This document shows, piece after piece, positions 41,789 through 50,778 of a DNA stretch of 64,000 nucleotides. Every line of letters begins with the position of its first letter. The stretch's first letter is position 1. This DNA comes from Pedobacter glucosidilyticus (lineage in GTDB: Bacteria > Bacteroidota > Bacteroidia > Sphingobacteriales > Sphingobacteriaceae): contig NZ_DLHN01000039.1 in NCBI RefSeq assembly GCF_002483235.1, positions 1 to 64,000 on the forward strand. The letters run 5' to 3'. A program made the position numbers and the translations under genes. Under the pieces are notes generated by a model. The model had not been told where the DNA came from and did no database searches. It saw only the letters and a list, made by a program, of their open reading frames with translations.

Positions 41789-41995
41789 ATGACAAGTTTA
41801 ACCTTATATGCCAAACTTGAAACATTATCTCCAGAATTAAAATCTGAGGCGAATGATTTTATTGATTTCTTAATTGAAAAAAACAAGAAAAAAAACAAGG
41901 AAAGCAAAGTTCCTAAATTTGGAGAATTGAAAGGAAAAATTAAAATTTCAAGTGATTTTGACGCTCCAATTGATGATTTTAAAGAGTACATGTAA
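41789..41995 (+). CDS. Antitoxin of a VapBC-like pair (DUF2281-type)
   Basis: 68 residues: an N-terminal helix (TLYAKLETLSPELKSEANDFIDFLIEKNKKKN) and a C-terminal PKFGELKGKIKISSDFDAPIDDFKEYM, the pattern of DUF2281 antitoxins that partner PIN-domain toxins. AAAAAGGAA precedes the ATG, a better ribosome site than most here. The stop codon shares its last A with the toxin start (TAATG), giving coupled translation. Probably autoregulated, as such pairs are; no clear operator was seen. No flanking repeats were found by eye. Confidence 0.85.
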   Translation: MTSLTLYAKLETLSPELKSEANDFIDFLIEKNKKKNKESKVPKFGELKGKIKISSDFDAPIDDFKEYM

Positions 41996-42378
41996 TGTCT
42001 TTCTTGCTAGATACACACAACTTTTTATGGTTCTTAAATGGTAGCGAAGAGCTATCTGAAAAAGCTAAAGCAATAATAGAAGACATCAATCAACTTAAAT
42101 ACATGAGCATTGCTTCATTTTGGGAAATTTCTATAAAAATAAGCCTCAAAAAATTAGAATTAGGCGTTCCTTCTAAAGAGCTGCTGATACAAGCTATAAA
42201 AAACGGATTTGAAATTCTACCATTAACTTTCGAACATACTACAGGAATTATAGATTTAGAGCCCCACCATAGAGACCCATTTGACAGAATACTTATTTCA
42301 CAAGCAATCTCAGAAAATCTAAAAATTATTACCAAGGATGCTCAATTTGAAAAATATCCGATTTCAATAATTTGGTAA
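41995..42378 (+). CDS. PIN-domain toxin (VapC-like ribonuclease)
   Basis: 127 residues. The PIN nuclease acidic residues are present: D6 in LLDTHNFLW, E44 in FWEISIK, D94 and D97 in RDPFDRILISQA, and D115 in ITKDAQF. VapC toxins are magnesium-dependent ribonucleases often targeting tRNA or 23S rRNA; the target here is unknown. The catalytic set looks complete, so the toxin should be active when freed from its antitoxin. The pair lies between the divergent hflX gene and a convergent oxidoreductase gene. Confidence 0.9.
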   Translation: MSFLLDTHNFLWFLNGSEELSEKAKAIIEDINQLKYMSIASFWEISIKISLKKLELGVPSKELLIQAIKNGFEILPLTFEHTTGIIDLEPHHRDPFDRILISQAISENLKIITKDAQFEKYPISIIW

Positions 42379-42401
42379 AAAAATTTATTATTCATATTAA
42401 A

Positions 42402-42436
42402 AAATAAAGCCTCTTTTTATCAAAGAAGGCTTTGTC
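42402..42436. terminator. Terminator between the PIN toxin and the oxidoreductase gene
   Basis: AAAGCC (42406-42411) pairs with GGCTTT (42428-42433), and CTTT with AAAG inside, around a short loop; an A-rich stretch lies to the left. It separates two convergent genes, so it probably acts on both. Confidence 0.65.
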
Positions 42437-42447
42437 AATTTAAACCT

Positions 42448-43782
42448 TTAACTATTTCCTCTGGTAGGATGCGGAACTATAGAAGACAAATCTTTAATCT
42501 TCACGGGTAATCCTGTATCAATACTTTTTCTGGCCGCTACACCTGTTAGGCAAGACATTGCACCATCTCTACTTCCGGCTGCTTGCTTAAATGGGTCTGC
42601 CCCAGGATTAAACAGCTGTTTTCTTAATCGGATATCTCCTCCGCCATGCCCTGCTTCGGTATTGTCTATTCTAATATATTCTGTTTGGCCAAAATTTTTT
42701 GTGATTTGTATCTCGTCGTATTTTTCTTTTGGCCAAGGCTGACTTTCGTGTATCCAAGCATCAATTTTTCCTTTTGTGCCGTTAAAAGATATCCTGTAAC
42801 CTTCGTAAGGTGAATAAGCTGTTAAAGAATAACTTACCTGTACATTGTTGGCATATTTAATTTGTACCGCCATTTTATCAAAAATATCGATGTCTTCTTT
42901 AAAAACGCAGCCATCTCTGAGGTAGCCATCGTACTTTTCATTATCGGCATAAAGTTTAATTAAACGGTCGTTTTTAGTCATATCGAAATAAAACTTACAC
43001 TCGTTTTTATGCGGACAAGGCCTACAATTGGTAGATCTATATGGACCATTTTTACCATAAAACTCTAATGAACCATAGGCAAAAACCTCTACCGGGTCTG
43101 AGTTTAGCCACCAGTTTAATAAATCAAAATGATGGGTAGATTTATGAACCAATAAAGAACCTCCAAATTCTCTTTTACGATGCCATCTTCTAAAATAATC
43201 TGCCCCATGTGAGGTATCTAAGTACCAATGAAAATCTACAGAGGTAACTTTACCAATTTCTCCATTATGGATAAGCTCGTATATTTTCTGACGATGCGGC
43301 GAGTAACGATAGTTAAAAGTAACATGAACCTTTTTACCTGTTTTCTTTTCGGCATCTAAAATAAGTTGGCATTTATCTTCATCTGTTGTCATAGGTTTTT
43401 CTGTAATGATATCTGCACCAGCTTCTAAACCTTTCACAATTTGCTCGTGATGGGTGCTATCCATCGTAGTAACAATTAAGATATCAGGCTTGGTTTCTTG
43501 TAGCATTTTATCAAGATTGGTATAAGTTGGGCAGCTCAAATCCATTAATTGTTGTGCTGTTTTAACCCTACCAGGATTGATATCGCATAAGCCAACATAT
43601 TCTACCGAGTCTTTAAATTCTTTGATAACAGCTGTACCCCACATACTAATACCTCTAACACCAGTACCTACCAAAGCCACCTTCTTTTTAGGGGCGTTTA
43701 AAGTGCTTGCCAATAAAGTATCAGCAATTAAAGTTGCGGCCATAGCAGAGCCAGTTTGACGAATAAATTTCCTGCGATGCAT
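42448..43782 (-). CDS. Gfo/Idh/MocA-family oxidoreductase with Tat-type signal
   Basis: 444 residues. The N-terminus RRKFIRQTGSAMAATLIADTLL resembles a twin-arginine export signal, frequent in Bacteroidota members of this family. The Rossmann fold begins VALVGTGVRG, and the family EKP motif is in ITEKPMTTDEDK. The C-terminal substrate domain is about 160-370. Four cysteines occur in CRPCPHKNEC and DGCVFKED, perhaps a metal site. Such enzymes oxidise or reduce sugars and glycoside derivatives; the substrate is unknown. Divergent from murF, with no sugar-utilisation genes adjacent. Confidence 0.88.
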   Translation of the reverse strand: MHRRKFIRQTGSAMAATLIADTLLASTLNAPKKKVALVGTGVRGISMWGTAVIKEFKDSVEYVGLCDINPGRVKTAQQLMDLSCPTYTNLDKMLQETKPDILIVTTMDSTHHEQIVKGLEAGADIITEKPMTTDEDKCQLILDAEKKTGKKVHVTFNYRYSPHRQKIYELIHNGEIGKVTSVDFHWYLDTSHGADYFRRWHRKREFGGSLLVHKSTHHFDLLNWWLNSDPVEVFAYGSLEFYGKNGPYRSTNCRPCPHKNECKFYFDMTKNDRLIKLYADNEKYDGYLRDGCVFKEDIDIFDKMAVQIKYANNVQVSYSLTAYSPYEGYRISFNGTKGKIDAWIHESQPWPKEKYDEIQITKNFGQTEYIRIDNTEAGHGGGDIRLRKQLFNPGADPFKQAAGSRDGAMSCLTGVAARKSIDTGLPVKIKDLSSIVPHPTRGNS

Positions 43783-44031
43783 GTTTAATCTAGTTTTTGG
43801 TTATTTGAATTTAAGGATTAATATTTCTAAAAATTCAACAGCTGAGATGAAAATCTACGCAATCGTTGCCGGATGTGATGGGGGAGCTAAGTAAAAACCA
43901 TTAATTTATGAGATGTTAATGAAGACATTCTAAAATATATTGTTTTTATATAAAACTCTGTTTCTTATCTCTGGTAAACCTTAAATATAAAAAATGAGTA
44001 ATAAAACTTAATATTGTGAAAAATTAAAAGC

Positions 44032-45330
44032 ATGAGTATTTCTGAGATTTACAAGATATACCTTAAACATCCTGTAGTGTGTACAGATACCAGAAAAATA
44101 AGTCAAGGATGTTTATTTTTTGCCTTAAAAGGGGATAAATTTGATGCTAATCAGTTTGCGCAAGAAGCTTTAAACCAAGGAGCTGCATTTGCTGTAGTTG
44201 ATGATGCTAGGATTGTAAAAAACGAAAAATTTATTTTAGTTGATGATGTACTTAAAACATTACAAGATTTAGCAAGCTACCACAGGAAAGCACTTAAAAT
44301 TCCAGTTATTGGTTTAACAGGTTCTAATGGCAAAACCACCACTAAGGAATTGATATATGCTGTTCTTTCTCAAAAATTTAAAACTTATGCTACCGTTGGA
44401 AATTTAAATAACCATATAGGAGTACCTTTAACCTTACTTGCCATTACACCAGCTTTTGAACTAGCTATTGTTGAAATGGGGGCTAACCATCAACAGGAGA
44501 TTGCCTTGTTAAGTGAAATTTGCCAGCCTGATTTTGGTTTAATTACCAACGTAGGCAAAGCACATTTAGAAGGTTTTGGTGGTTTTGAAGGTGTTAAAAA
44601 GGGAAAAGGAGAACTTTATACTTTTTTAGAACAAAATGGAGGAACTGTTTTTGTAAATGAAGATAACCTACACTTGCAAGACCTACTTAAACATAGAAAA
44701 TTTAAAGAAACCATTTACTACGGTACTTCAGGTAAAGGATTGGTACAGGGTAAATTAATTGCTAATAACCCCTTTTTAGAGGTAGAATGGCACTATAAAG
44801 AGGAAACGTTTAAGGTTAAATCGCAACTCACAGGCACTTACAACTTCGAAAATATCTTGGCAGCCATTGCTATTGGACTAAGATTAGGCTTAAATGCTGT
44901 AGAGATTAACTACGGAATAGCAAACTATGCCCCACAAAATAACCGTTCGCAAATTATTAAAACGGCTAAAAACACTATTATAGGCGATTTTTATAATGCC
45001 AACCCAAGTAGTATGCAAGTAGCTATTGATAATATTGTAAAATTAGAAGCTGCTTACAAAGTATTAATTTTAGGTGATATGTTTGAACTTGGCGATGAGA
45101 CTTTGGCAGAACACACTACCATTTTAAATAAAATAAAAGATAATCAATTTAATGAAGTGTATTTGGTTGGCCATAATTTTTATAAATTAAAACATCAATA
45201 TCCTTACGTATTTTTTGAAACTGCCGAAGCTTGTAAGCAATACCTCTCAGAAAATCCTTTAACAGATGGTCTCCTGTTATTAAAAGGCTCCAGAGGGATG
45301 AAGCTAGAAGTGTTATTAGATGTTTTATAA
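44032..45330 (+). CDS. murF: UDP-N-acetylmuramoyl-tripeptide--D-alanyl-D-alanine ligase
   Basis: 432 residues; adds D-Ala-D-Ala to UDP-MurNAc-tripeptide, the last cytoplasmic step of peptidoglycan precursor synthesis. The N-terminal substrate domain includes VCTDTRKISQGCLFFALKGDKFDAN; the ATP-binding loop is GLTGSNGKTTTKE (94-106); IVEMGANHQQEI and GLITNVGKAHLEGFGG follow; the C-terminal domain has IIGDFYNANPSSMQVAI and LILGDMFELGD. All motifs are intact. It is outside the usual dcw cluster and looks monocistronic. Confidence 0.95.
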   Translation: MSISEIYKIYLKHPVVCTDTRKISQGCLFFALKGDKFDANQFAQEALNQGAAFAVVDDARIVKNEKFILVDDVLKTLQDLASYHRKALKIPVIGLTGSNGKTTTKELIYAVLSQKFKTYATVGNLNNHIGVPLTLLAITPAFELAIVEMGANHQQEIALLSEICQPDFGLITNVGKAHLEGFGGFEGVKKGKGELYTFLEQNGGTVFVNEDNLHLQDLLKHRKFKETIYYGTSGKGLVQGKLIANNPFLEVEWHYKEETFKVKSQLTGTYNFENILAAIAIGLRLGLNAVEINYGIANYAPQNNRSQIIKTAKNTIIGDFYNANPSSMQVAIDNIVKLEAAYKVLILGDMFELGDETLAEHTTILNKIKDNQFNEVYLVGHNFYKLKHQYPYVFFETAEACKQYLSENPLTDGLLLLKGSRGMKLEVLLDVL

Positions 45331-45604
45331 ATATATTTTTGACTCTTCGTGTTAACTTGTACCAAGTTTAAATTGCTGTATAAGATTAATTCTAAAAATA
45401 TTAAACTTTACAATGGTTAAATACATGCCCTATTCTTAATCATCAAAGATGAACACAATTGCTAAAATCCTATAAACTTCTGAAAGGATAATACAGAAAT
45501 CTTCTTACGGCTTACGATAACTTTATTTCTCTAATGATAGAGCCAATTACGGTTTTTTATGGCTAGTAATATGTCTAAAAAAATTACCCTAAAAAATCAG
45601 ATAA

Positions 45605-46177
45605 ATGTTTGTGAGAGCATTTTCTAAACCATTAAATAAATTTACGCACATGGCAAAAGGTTTTGAAGCTATTTTTAAAGCTTATTATGCTAAACTTATC
45701 TTTTTTACCAATAAATATGTAAATGATTTGCATGCCGCAGAAGAAATAGTTTCTGATGCTTTTAGCTTTTTGTGGGAGCATAAAGAGCAATACCAATTTG
45801 ATGAAGATTTTAAGGGCTATTTATATAAAATGGTACAAAACCGAGCTTTGAATTATTTGAAGCATAAAAAAATAGAAAATGAGTATATAAACTATCTGCA
45901 AAAAAATAATTTACTTTCCGAAACTCCTGCTTTTGAAGAAAACCCTATCTACAAAAAAGAATTTGAACATTACATCAAAGAAGCTATAGAACACCTTCCA
46001 CAAAGGTGTAAAGAAGTTTTTAAACTTAGCCGTTTTGAAGAACTAAGAAATAAAGAAATAGCACAACAACTTCAAATTTCTCATAAAACGGTAGAAAGAC
46101 AAATGACCATTGCCCTTGAAAAACTTCGTTTTAAGTTACAGCACCTGCTTTCTTTTATCTGCTTACTTTTTTTCTAA
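45605..46177 (+). CDS. ECF RNA polymerase sigma factor (FecI-like, SusC/SusD-associated)
   Basis: 190 residues. Sigma region 2 is FEAIFKAYYAKLIFFTNKYVNDLHAAEEIVSDAFSFLWEHKEQY and region 4 is LPQRCKEVFKLSRFEELRNKEIAQQLQISHKTVERQMTIALEKL. The start could be the ATG at 45605 or one at 45650 (MAKGFEAIF); the latter trims a 15-residue extension. Followed by an anti-sigma gene and a susC with an N-terminal signalling domain, it should drive transcription of the downstream uptake genes when the receptor signals. The 274-base region upstream shows no clear promoter. Confidence 0.92.
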   Translation: MFVRAFSKPLNKFTHMAKGFEAIFKAYYAKLIFFTNKYVNDLHAAEEIVSDAFSFLWEHKEQYQFDEDFKGYLYKMVQNRALNYLKHKKIENEYINYLQKNNLLSETPAFEENPIYKKEFEHYIKEAIEHLPQRCKEVFKLSRFEELRNKEIAQQLQISHKTVERQMTIALEKLRFKLQHLLSFICLLFF

Positions 46178-46237
46178 AAATAATAACTGCCTGCTTTGGG
46201 GGTAAAGCCTTTTACAGTTGTATATCATTTCATAGGG

Positions 46238-47305
46238 ATGGAAAATCGTATCAAAGAAATACTCGTTAAATATATTACAGGCCAAGCTTCTGATGAAGAA
46301 AAGCGTTTGGCAAAACAATGGATTGCCGAAAACGAAGCGCAAGAAAAAGCATTTATAGCCTTATATGAAAATTGGCACCAGCAATTAGCACAAAAACATG
46401 ACATCATTGATACTAACAAAGCATACAATAGGTTTATAGAAGAAAACATCCGAAAAAAAACTTCTTATAACTGGCTAAAATATGCTGCTAGTGTATTGTT
46501 GCTATGTGCCATAACACTTATTACTTATATCTATCAGCAAAAAAATATTAAAATAGCCTATCAAGAACTTGTCGTTCCACGTGGAAAAACAAAAAAAATA
46601 ACCTTGCCAGATGGCACTTTAGTTATGATTAATGCTGGTACTAAACTCAGCTATAATAAAGATTTTGGTAAAACAGAACGTACCGTCTTACTTAATGGAG
46701 AAGCTTTTTTTGACATCGCCGAAAGTAAAACCGATGTTCCTTTTATCATTTATGCCGCCGGCTTTACCATAAGAGATATTGGTACAGCTTTTAGCGTAAA
46801 GGCTTATCAGGAAGACGGCGTTTTTGAAACTGCGGTAAAAGAAGGTAAGGTTTCTGTAGAAGGAAAACTTAATCAGAAAGATGGCGAAGATGGTAAAGTA
46901 TTTATCAATGCCAACCAACTTCTAAAAATAAATATTAAGAAGAAAAGCGAGTTACATCAAGCAAAAAAAACTCATACCCCTTTAATCATTACTGATGTTA
47001 AACCGGCTTATTTAGAGGAGTATAACAGCTGGCAAAACAATTTTTTAATGTTTGAAAACACCAGTTTCAAAGAAATCATTAATACTTTAGAAAGAAGGTT
47101 TAATGTAGAAATTGTTCTGGAAAACCCAGAATTAGAAAACTACCATTATACAGGTACTTTTAAACCTGACGTAGATGTTTTTACCGTTCTGCAAATCATT
47201 AAAGAAACTACCCCTATAACCTATACGCTTCAAGAGAAGCGCATTATTGTGAAAAATACTAACCAATTGTATCATCAAAAACCTAAACCCTCATTTATGA
47301 AATAG
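46238..47305 (+). CDS. FecR-family anti-sigma factor
   Basis: 355 residues from the ATG at 46238 (MENRIKEILVKYITG); an in-frame TTG at 46196 would add 14 unlikely residues. The N-terminal cytoplasmic region (about 1-80) binds the sigma factor, a transmembrane helix YAASVLLLCAITLITYIY lies at about 82-100, and the FecR domain starts LVVPRGKTKKITLPDGTLVMINAGTKLSYNKDF. A C-terminal DUF4974 domain (NNFLMFENTSFKEIINTLERRFNVEI to the end) resembles the STN domain. It relays the substrate signal from SusC to the sigma factor. Confidence 0.92.
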   Translation: MENRIKEILVKYITGQASDEEKRLAKQWIAENEAQEKAFIALYENWHQQLAQKHDIIDTNKAYNRFIEENIRKKTSYNWLKYAASVLLLCAITLITYIYQQKNIKIAYQELVVPRGKTKKITLPDGTLVMINAGTKLSYNKDFGKTERTVLLNGEAFFDIAESKTDVPFIIYAAGFTIRDIGTAFSVKAYQEDGVFETAVKEGKVSVEGKLNQKDGEDGKVFINANQLLKINIKKKSELHQAKKTHTPLIITDVKPAYLEEYNSWQNNFLMFENTSFKEIINTLERRFNVEIVLENPELENYHYTGTFKPDVDVFTVLQIIKETTPITYTLQEKRIIVKNTNQLYHQKPKPSFMK

Positions 47306-47322
47306 AAAAGAAACATCGTATG

Positions 47323-47355
47323 CAAAAAAAACCGGGAAGCTTGCAACATCCCGGT
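47323..47355 (-). terminator. Minus-strand intrinsic terminator in the fecR-susC gap
   Basis: A 7-bp stem ACCGGGA/TCCCGGT around an 11-base loop, followed on the minus strand by eight consecutive T. On the plus strand the stem is followed by AATCAATTG with no T-run, so it should not stop fecR-susC read-through. This orientation is unexpected, as no annotated minus-strand gene lies here. Confidence 0.8.
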
Positions 47356-47409
47356 AATCAATTGAAATAGCTAATACCCTATAAGCTTGGGGAAGCCTAG
47401 TATTAACTA
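47323..47409 (-). ncRNA. Predicted antisense RNA in the susC leader
   Basis: On the minus strand a TAATTTTG box (47423-47416, a TAnnTTTG match) would start a transcript near 47409. It would run through a hairpin region (TAATAC/GTATTA arms near 47372 and 47400) and end at an intrinsic terminator, ACCGGGA paired with TCCCGGT (47331-47355), followed by eight T. Length about 87 nt, complementary to the leader of susC. Bacteroides DonS-family RNAs have this arrangement. A -33 box is not seen at standard spacing, so the promoter half is weak and the terminator half strong. Confidence 0.5.
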
Positions 47410-47422
47410 ATAAACCAAAATT

Positions 47423-50400
47423 ATGACTTTTTTAAATAGAAAACTTCTATTTGCCAACTCTTATTGGCTAAAAATGCTTATCGTTATGAAGCTCATGACC
47501 TTTTTAGTATTTGCGACTATCATGCAGCTACATGCCGCGGTATATTCGCAAAGTTTTAACCTCAATGAAACAGATATTACTGTTAAACAGATGTTTCAGA
47601 AAATTGAAAAAGAAAGTAAATACAGTATTTTCTTTAGGCAAGATCAGGTTAACCTCAACAAAAAAATAAAAGTCATCGCAGAAAATGCTGATATCAAAAC
47701 CGTAATGAAGCAAGTCTTACAAAACCAAGCTTTAGTTTTTGATTTGATAGATGATATGATTGTGATTAAATCTGCATCTACTGCTGCGGTTGATTATGTA
47801 GTTAACGGAACCATTGTAGATGAGCAAGGTTTACCTTTGCCAGGCGCCTCTGTTACCATAAAAGGTACAACTAACGGCACCTTAACCAATGTTGATGGTA
47901 AGTTTAGTATCAATATCCCTGGTCAACAGGCTACTACTTTAGTAGTAACTTATTTAGGCTTTAAGCAGCAAGAAGTTACTGTTAGCAATAGCCAAACTAC
48001 TATAAATATTGTTTTAGTTGCCAATGCTTCTGAGCTTGATGAAGTTGTAGTGATTGGTTACGGAACCGTAAGAAAAAGAGATTTAACAGGTTCTGTATCA
48101 TCTGTAAAAGCAGAGGATATTGTAAGAACACCAACCCATAATGCTGTTGAAGCCTTACAGGGTAGAGTGGCTGGTGCCGATATTGTACGAAGTTCAGGTG
48201 CGGCAGGCGGAAATGCTAATATCGTGATTAGAGGGAACAGATCTATAACCAGTAACAGAGACGATGTAGGTAGTAGAAATGGCCCTCTTATCATTGTAGA
48301 TGGTTTCCAAGGAAATAGCATTGACGCTATCAATCCTAATGACATAGAATCTATTGAGGTATTAAAAGACGCATCTTCCACAGCTATTTATGGTGCCCAA
48401 GGCGCAAATGGGGTTATTATTGTAACTACTAAAAAAGGAACTGCTGGAAAAGTTAAAGTTAATTATGATGCTTACTATGGTATCAATACTTATGATTTTC
48501 CATCCTCAAGAACTGGCGAAAGCTATATCAAACTTAGACGTGAAGCCGCAAGAACAATTGGTATCACCGATGATCAACTGGTTTTTGATGGCCCAGGAGA
48601 ATTAGATGCTGTACAAGCGGGGCAGTTTGTAGACTGGATGGATTTAGTGATTAGAGATGGCTCACAACAAAGTCATAATGTTTCTATCACCGGAGGTTCA
48701 GAGAAAACAGCTGTATTTGGTTCTGCCGGATATTTCAAAGAAGACGGTATGTTAAGAGGGAATGATTTCAACCGATACAACCTGAGATTAAATTTAGACC
48801 AAACGGTTAACAACTGGATGAAAGTGGGCTTCAATACACAAATTGTTTACTCGGCCCTCAACAACCGTCAAAACCCATTGGGGCAGGCTACACAAATTAG
48901 CCCTTTAGGTACTCCATTTAATGAGGATGGTACCATCAGGTTGTTCCCTTTACCAGACGGAACAACTATAAGCCCCCTAGCAGATGAGCGCAGTGAGTTT
49001 ATTGCCAGAAACAATACCCTTAGAAATAATATTGTAGCCAATGCTTATGTGTCTGTATCGCCTTTAAAAGGATTAAATTTCAGGTCTAATATTGGTACTA
49101 ATTTTAATAACTCCAGACAAGGTATTTTTAACGATAGAACATCCTTAGCACAAAACGGACCACGTATTTCTGTGGCTTCTCAAAACACCGCCTTTAACCG
49201 TTACATCAACTGGGATAATATTTTAACTTATACCAAGAATATAAATAATCACAACTTAGTCTTAACAGGTATCACCAGTTATCAGCAGAGTGATCAGGAT
49301 CGTTTATCTGCATCCGGACAAGGACAAATATTGGCATCTCAACTGTTTTACGACCTAAATTCTTCAAGCACCTCTATCACTAGAACCATTGGTTCTGCTT
49401 ATGAAGGTTGGAGCAATATGGCTTACGCCGCTAGGGTTAATTACAGTTATAAAGGCAAATATTTATTTACCGCATCAGGCAGGTATGATGGTGCTTCCAG
49501 ATTATCGCCTGGAAATAAATGGGATTTCTTCCCATCAGCAGCTATCGGTTGGAATATTTTTGAAGAATCTTTCATGAAAAATATCCGCCAGATAAACAAC
49601 CTGAAACTAAGAGCTAGTTACGGCGTTAGCGGAAACTATAATATTGGTGTTTATAGCACACAAAATACGCTAAACTCGGCATCTAATATGAGCTTTGGCG
49701 ATGTCCCGGTAAACTCATTTGTTTTTAGAGGTACAGTTGGAAATGCAAATTTAGGTTGGGAAAAAACAGCTTCCTTAGATATTGGTTTAGATTTTGGTTT
49801 CTTTAACAACCGCATTAGTGGTTCTGCCCAATGGTATGAAGCTCGTACATCAGACATTTTATTAAGTAGAACTTTACCACTATCAACCGGGATGGTTGAT
49901 GTTACACAAAACATTGCCAGCACCAAAAACAGGGGTATAGAAATAGAAATTACAAGTAGAAATGTACAAACTAAAAATTTCAGTTGGTCATCTACACTTA
50001 CTTATAATAGGAAAAGAGAAAAAATTACAGAGTTGATTGATGGTAGAGATATTTTCCCTAGCAGTGGTTTTGAAAGAAGCTCTTTATTGCTTGGTCGCCC
50101 TATTACTTCTTTCTATACGTATGATAAACTAGGTATTTGGCAACTAAACGAAGCCGAAGAAGCTGCTAAATATAAAGTTGGAGGTTATACTTTCCAACCT
50201 GGGGATATCAAAGTAAGAGACCTTAACGGTGATTTCTTAATTAACGCTTCTGATTTAACTTATGTGGGTTCTACCGTACCAGATTGGATTGCCGGTTTAC
50301 AAAATAATTTCACCTACAAAAACTTTGATTTAGGTGTTTTCTTAGTAGCTCGTTATGGCCAAACCATTGATGCCGAATTTTTAGGAAGATTTAATCCGGC

Positions 50401-50761
50401 TGGTACAGGTAACGGACCAGAAATATTAGATTACTGGACACCAGAAAATCCTACTAACGATTTCCCTAGACCAAGAAGAGGTACTACCCTGAGCTCTTAC
50501 GCAGGTTATACTGGCTATCAAGCATTAAATTTTGTTGATGGCTCTTTTTTCAAAGTTAAAACTGTTACCCTTGGTTATACGCTACCTAAAATAAAATCAG
50601 GACCATCGTTTTACAACCGGGTTAGGGTATATGCTACAGCCAATAACTTACTTACCGTAGCTAAAAGCTCACTCATCAGAAACTACGACCCAGAGCGTGG
50701 TGGTGCAGAAAACAGCCCATTAAGCAGAACTTTTGTATTTGGATTAAATGTTGGTTTTTAA
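47423..50761 (+). CDS. SusC/RagA-family TonB-dependent outer-membrane receptor with STN domain
   Basis: 1112 residues. A signal sequence ends near LHAAVYSQ. An STN domain follows at about 47-115 (ITVKQMFQKIEKESKYSIFFRQDQ), then a carboxypeptidase-regulatory-like domain (about 125-210; GTIVDEQGLPLPGASVTIKGT). The SusC plug has VVIGYGTVRKRDLTGSVSSV and DASSTAIYGAQGANGVIIVTTKKG, and a 22-strand barrel follows to the end. It imports a nutrient, probably a glycan or peptide, with SusD and TonB energy. The STN domain signals to FecR. The leader holds hairpins and a predicted antisense RNA. The substrate is unknown. Confidence 0.95.
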   Translation: MTFLNRKLLFANSYWLKMLIVMKLMTFLVFATIMQLHAAVYSQSFNLNETDITVKQMFQKIEKESKYSIFFRQDQVNLNKKIKVIAENADIKTVMKQVLQNQALVFDLIDDMIVIKSASTAAVDYVVNGTIVDEQGLPLPGASVTIKGTTNGTLTNVDGKFSINIPGQQATTLVVTYLGFKQQEVTVSNSQTTINIVLVANASELDEVVVIGYGTVRKRDLTGSVSSVKAEDIVRTPTHNAVEALQGRVAGADIVRSSGAAGGNANIVIRGNRSITSNRDDVGSRNGPLIIVDGFQGNSIDAINPNDIESIEVLKDASSTAIYGAQGANGVIIVTTKKGTAGKVKVNYDAYYGINTYDFPSSRTGESYIKLRREAARTIGITDDQLVFDGPGELDAVQAGQFVDWMDLVIRDGSQQSHNVSITGGSEKTAVFGSAGYFKEDGMLRGNDFNRYNLRLNLDQTVNNWMKVGFNTQIVYSALNNRQNPLGQATQISPLGTPFNEDGTIRLFPLPDGTTISPLADERSEFIARNNTLRNNIVANAYVSVSPLKGLNFRSNIGTNFNNSRQGIFNDRTSLAQNGPRISVASQNTAFNRYINWDNILTYTKNINNHNLVLTGITSYQQSDQDRLSASGQGQILASQLFYDLNSSSTSITRTIGSAYEGWSNMAYAARVNYSYKGKYLFTASGRYDGASRLSPGNKWDFFPSAAIGWNIFEESFMKNIRQINNLKLRASYGVSGNYNIGVYSTQNTLNSASNMSFGDVPVNSFVFRGTVGNANLGWEKTASLDIGLDFGFFNNRISGSAQWYEARTSDILLSRTLPLSTGMVDVTQNIASTKNRGIEIEITSRNVQTKNFSWSSTLTYNRKREKITELIDGRDIFPSSGFERSSLLLGRPITSFYTYDKLGIWQLNEAEEAAKYKVGGYTFQPGDIKVRDLNGDFLINASDLTYVGSTVPDWIAGLQNNFTYKNFDLGVFLVARYGQTIDAEFLGRFNPAGTGNGPEILDYWTPENPTNDFPRPRRGTTLSSYAGYTGYQALNFVDGSFFKVKTVTLGYTLPKIKSGPSFYNRVRVYATANNLLTVAKSSLIRNYDPERGGAENSPLSRTFVFGLNVGF

Positions 50762-50778
50762 TGATAAACAGGAAAACA

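Noticed and set aside
41789..42378. VapBC-like pair as part of a larger mobile island
   Set aside because: No flanking direct repeat, integrase or compositional break was found by eye; only the two genes are supported.
46196..46237. TTG start 14 codons upstream for fecR
   Set aside because: The ATG at 46238 gives the normal FecR-family N-terminus; the extra residues have no conserved character.
47331..47355. Plus-strand terminator between fecR and susC
   Set aside because: The T-run is on the minus-strand side of the hairpin only; on the plus strand the stem is followed by AATCAATTG.
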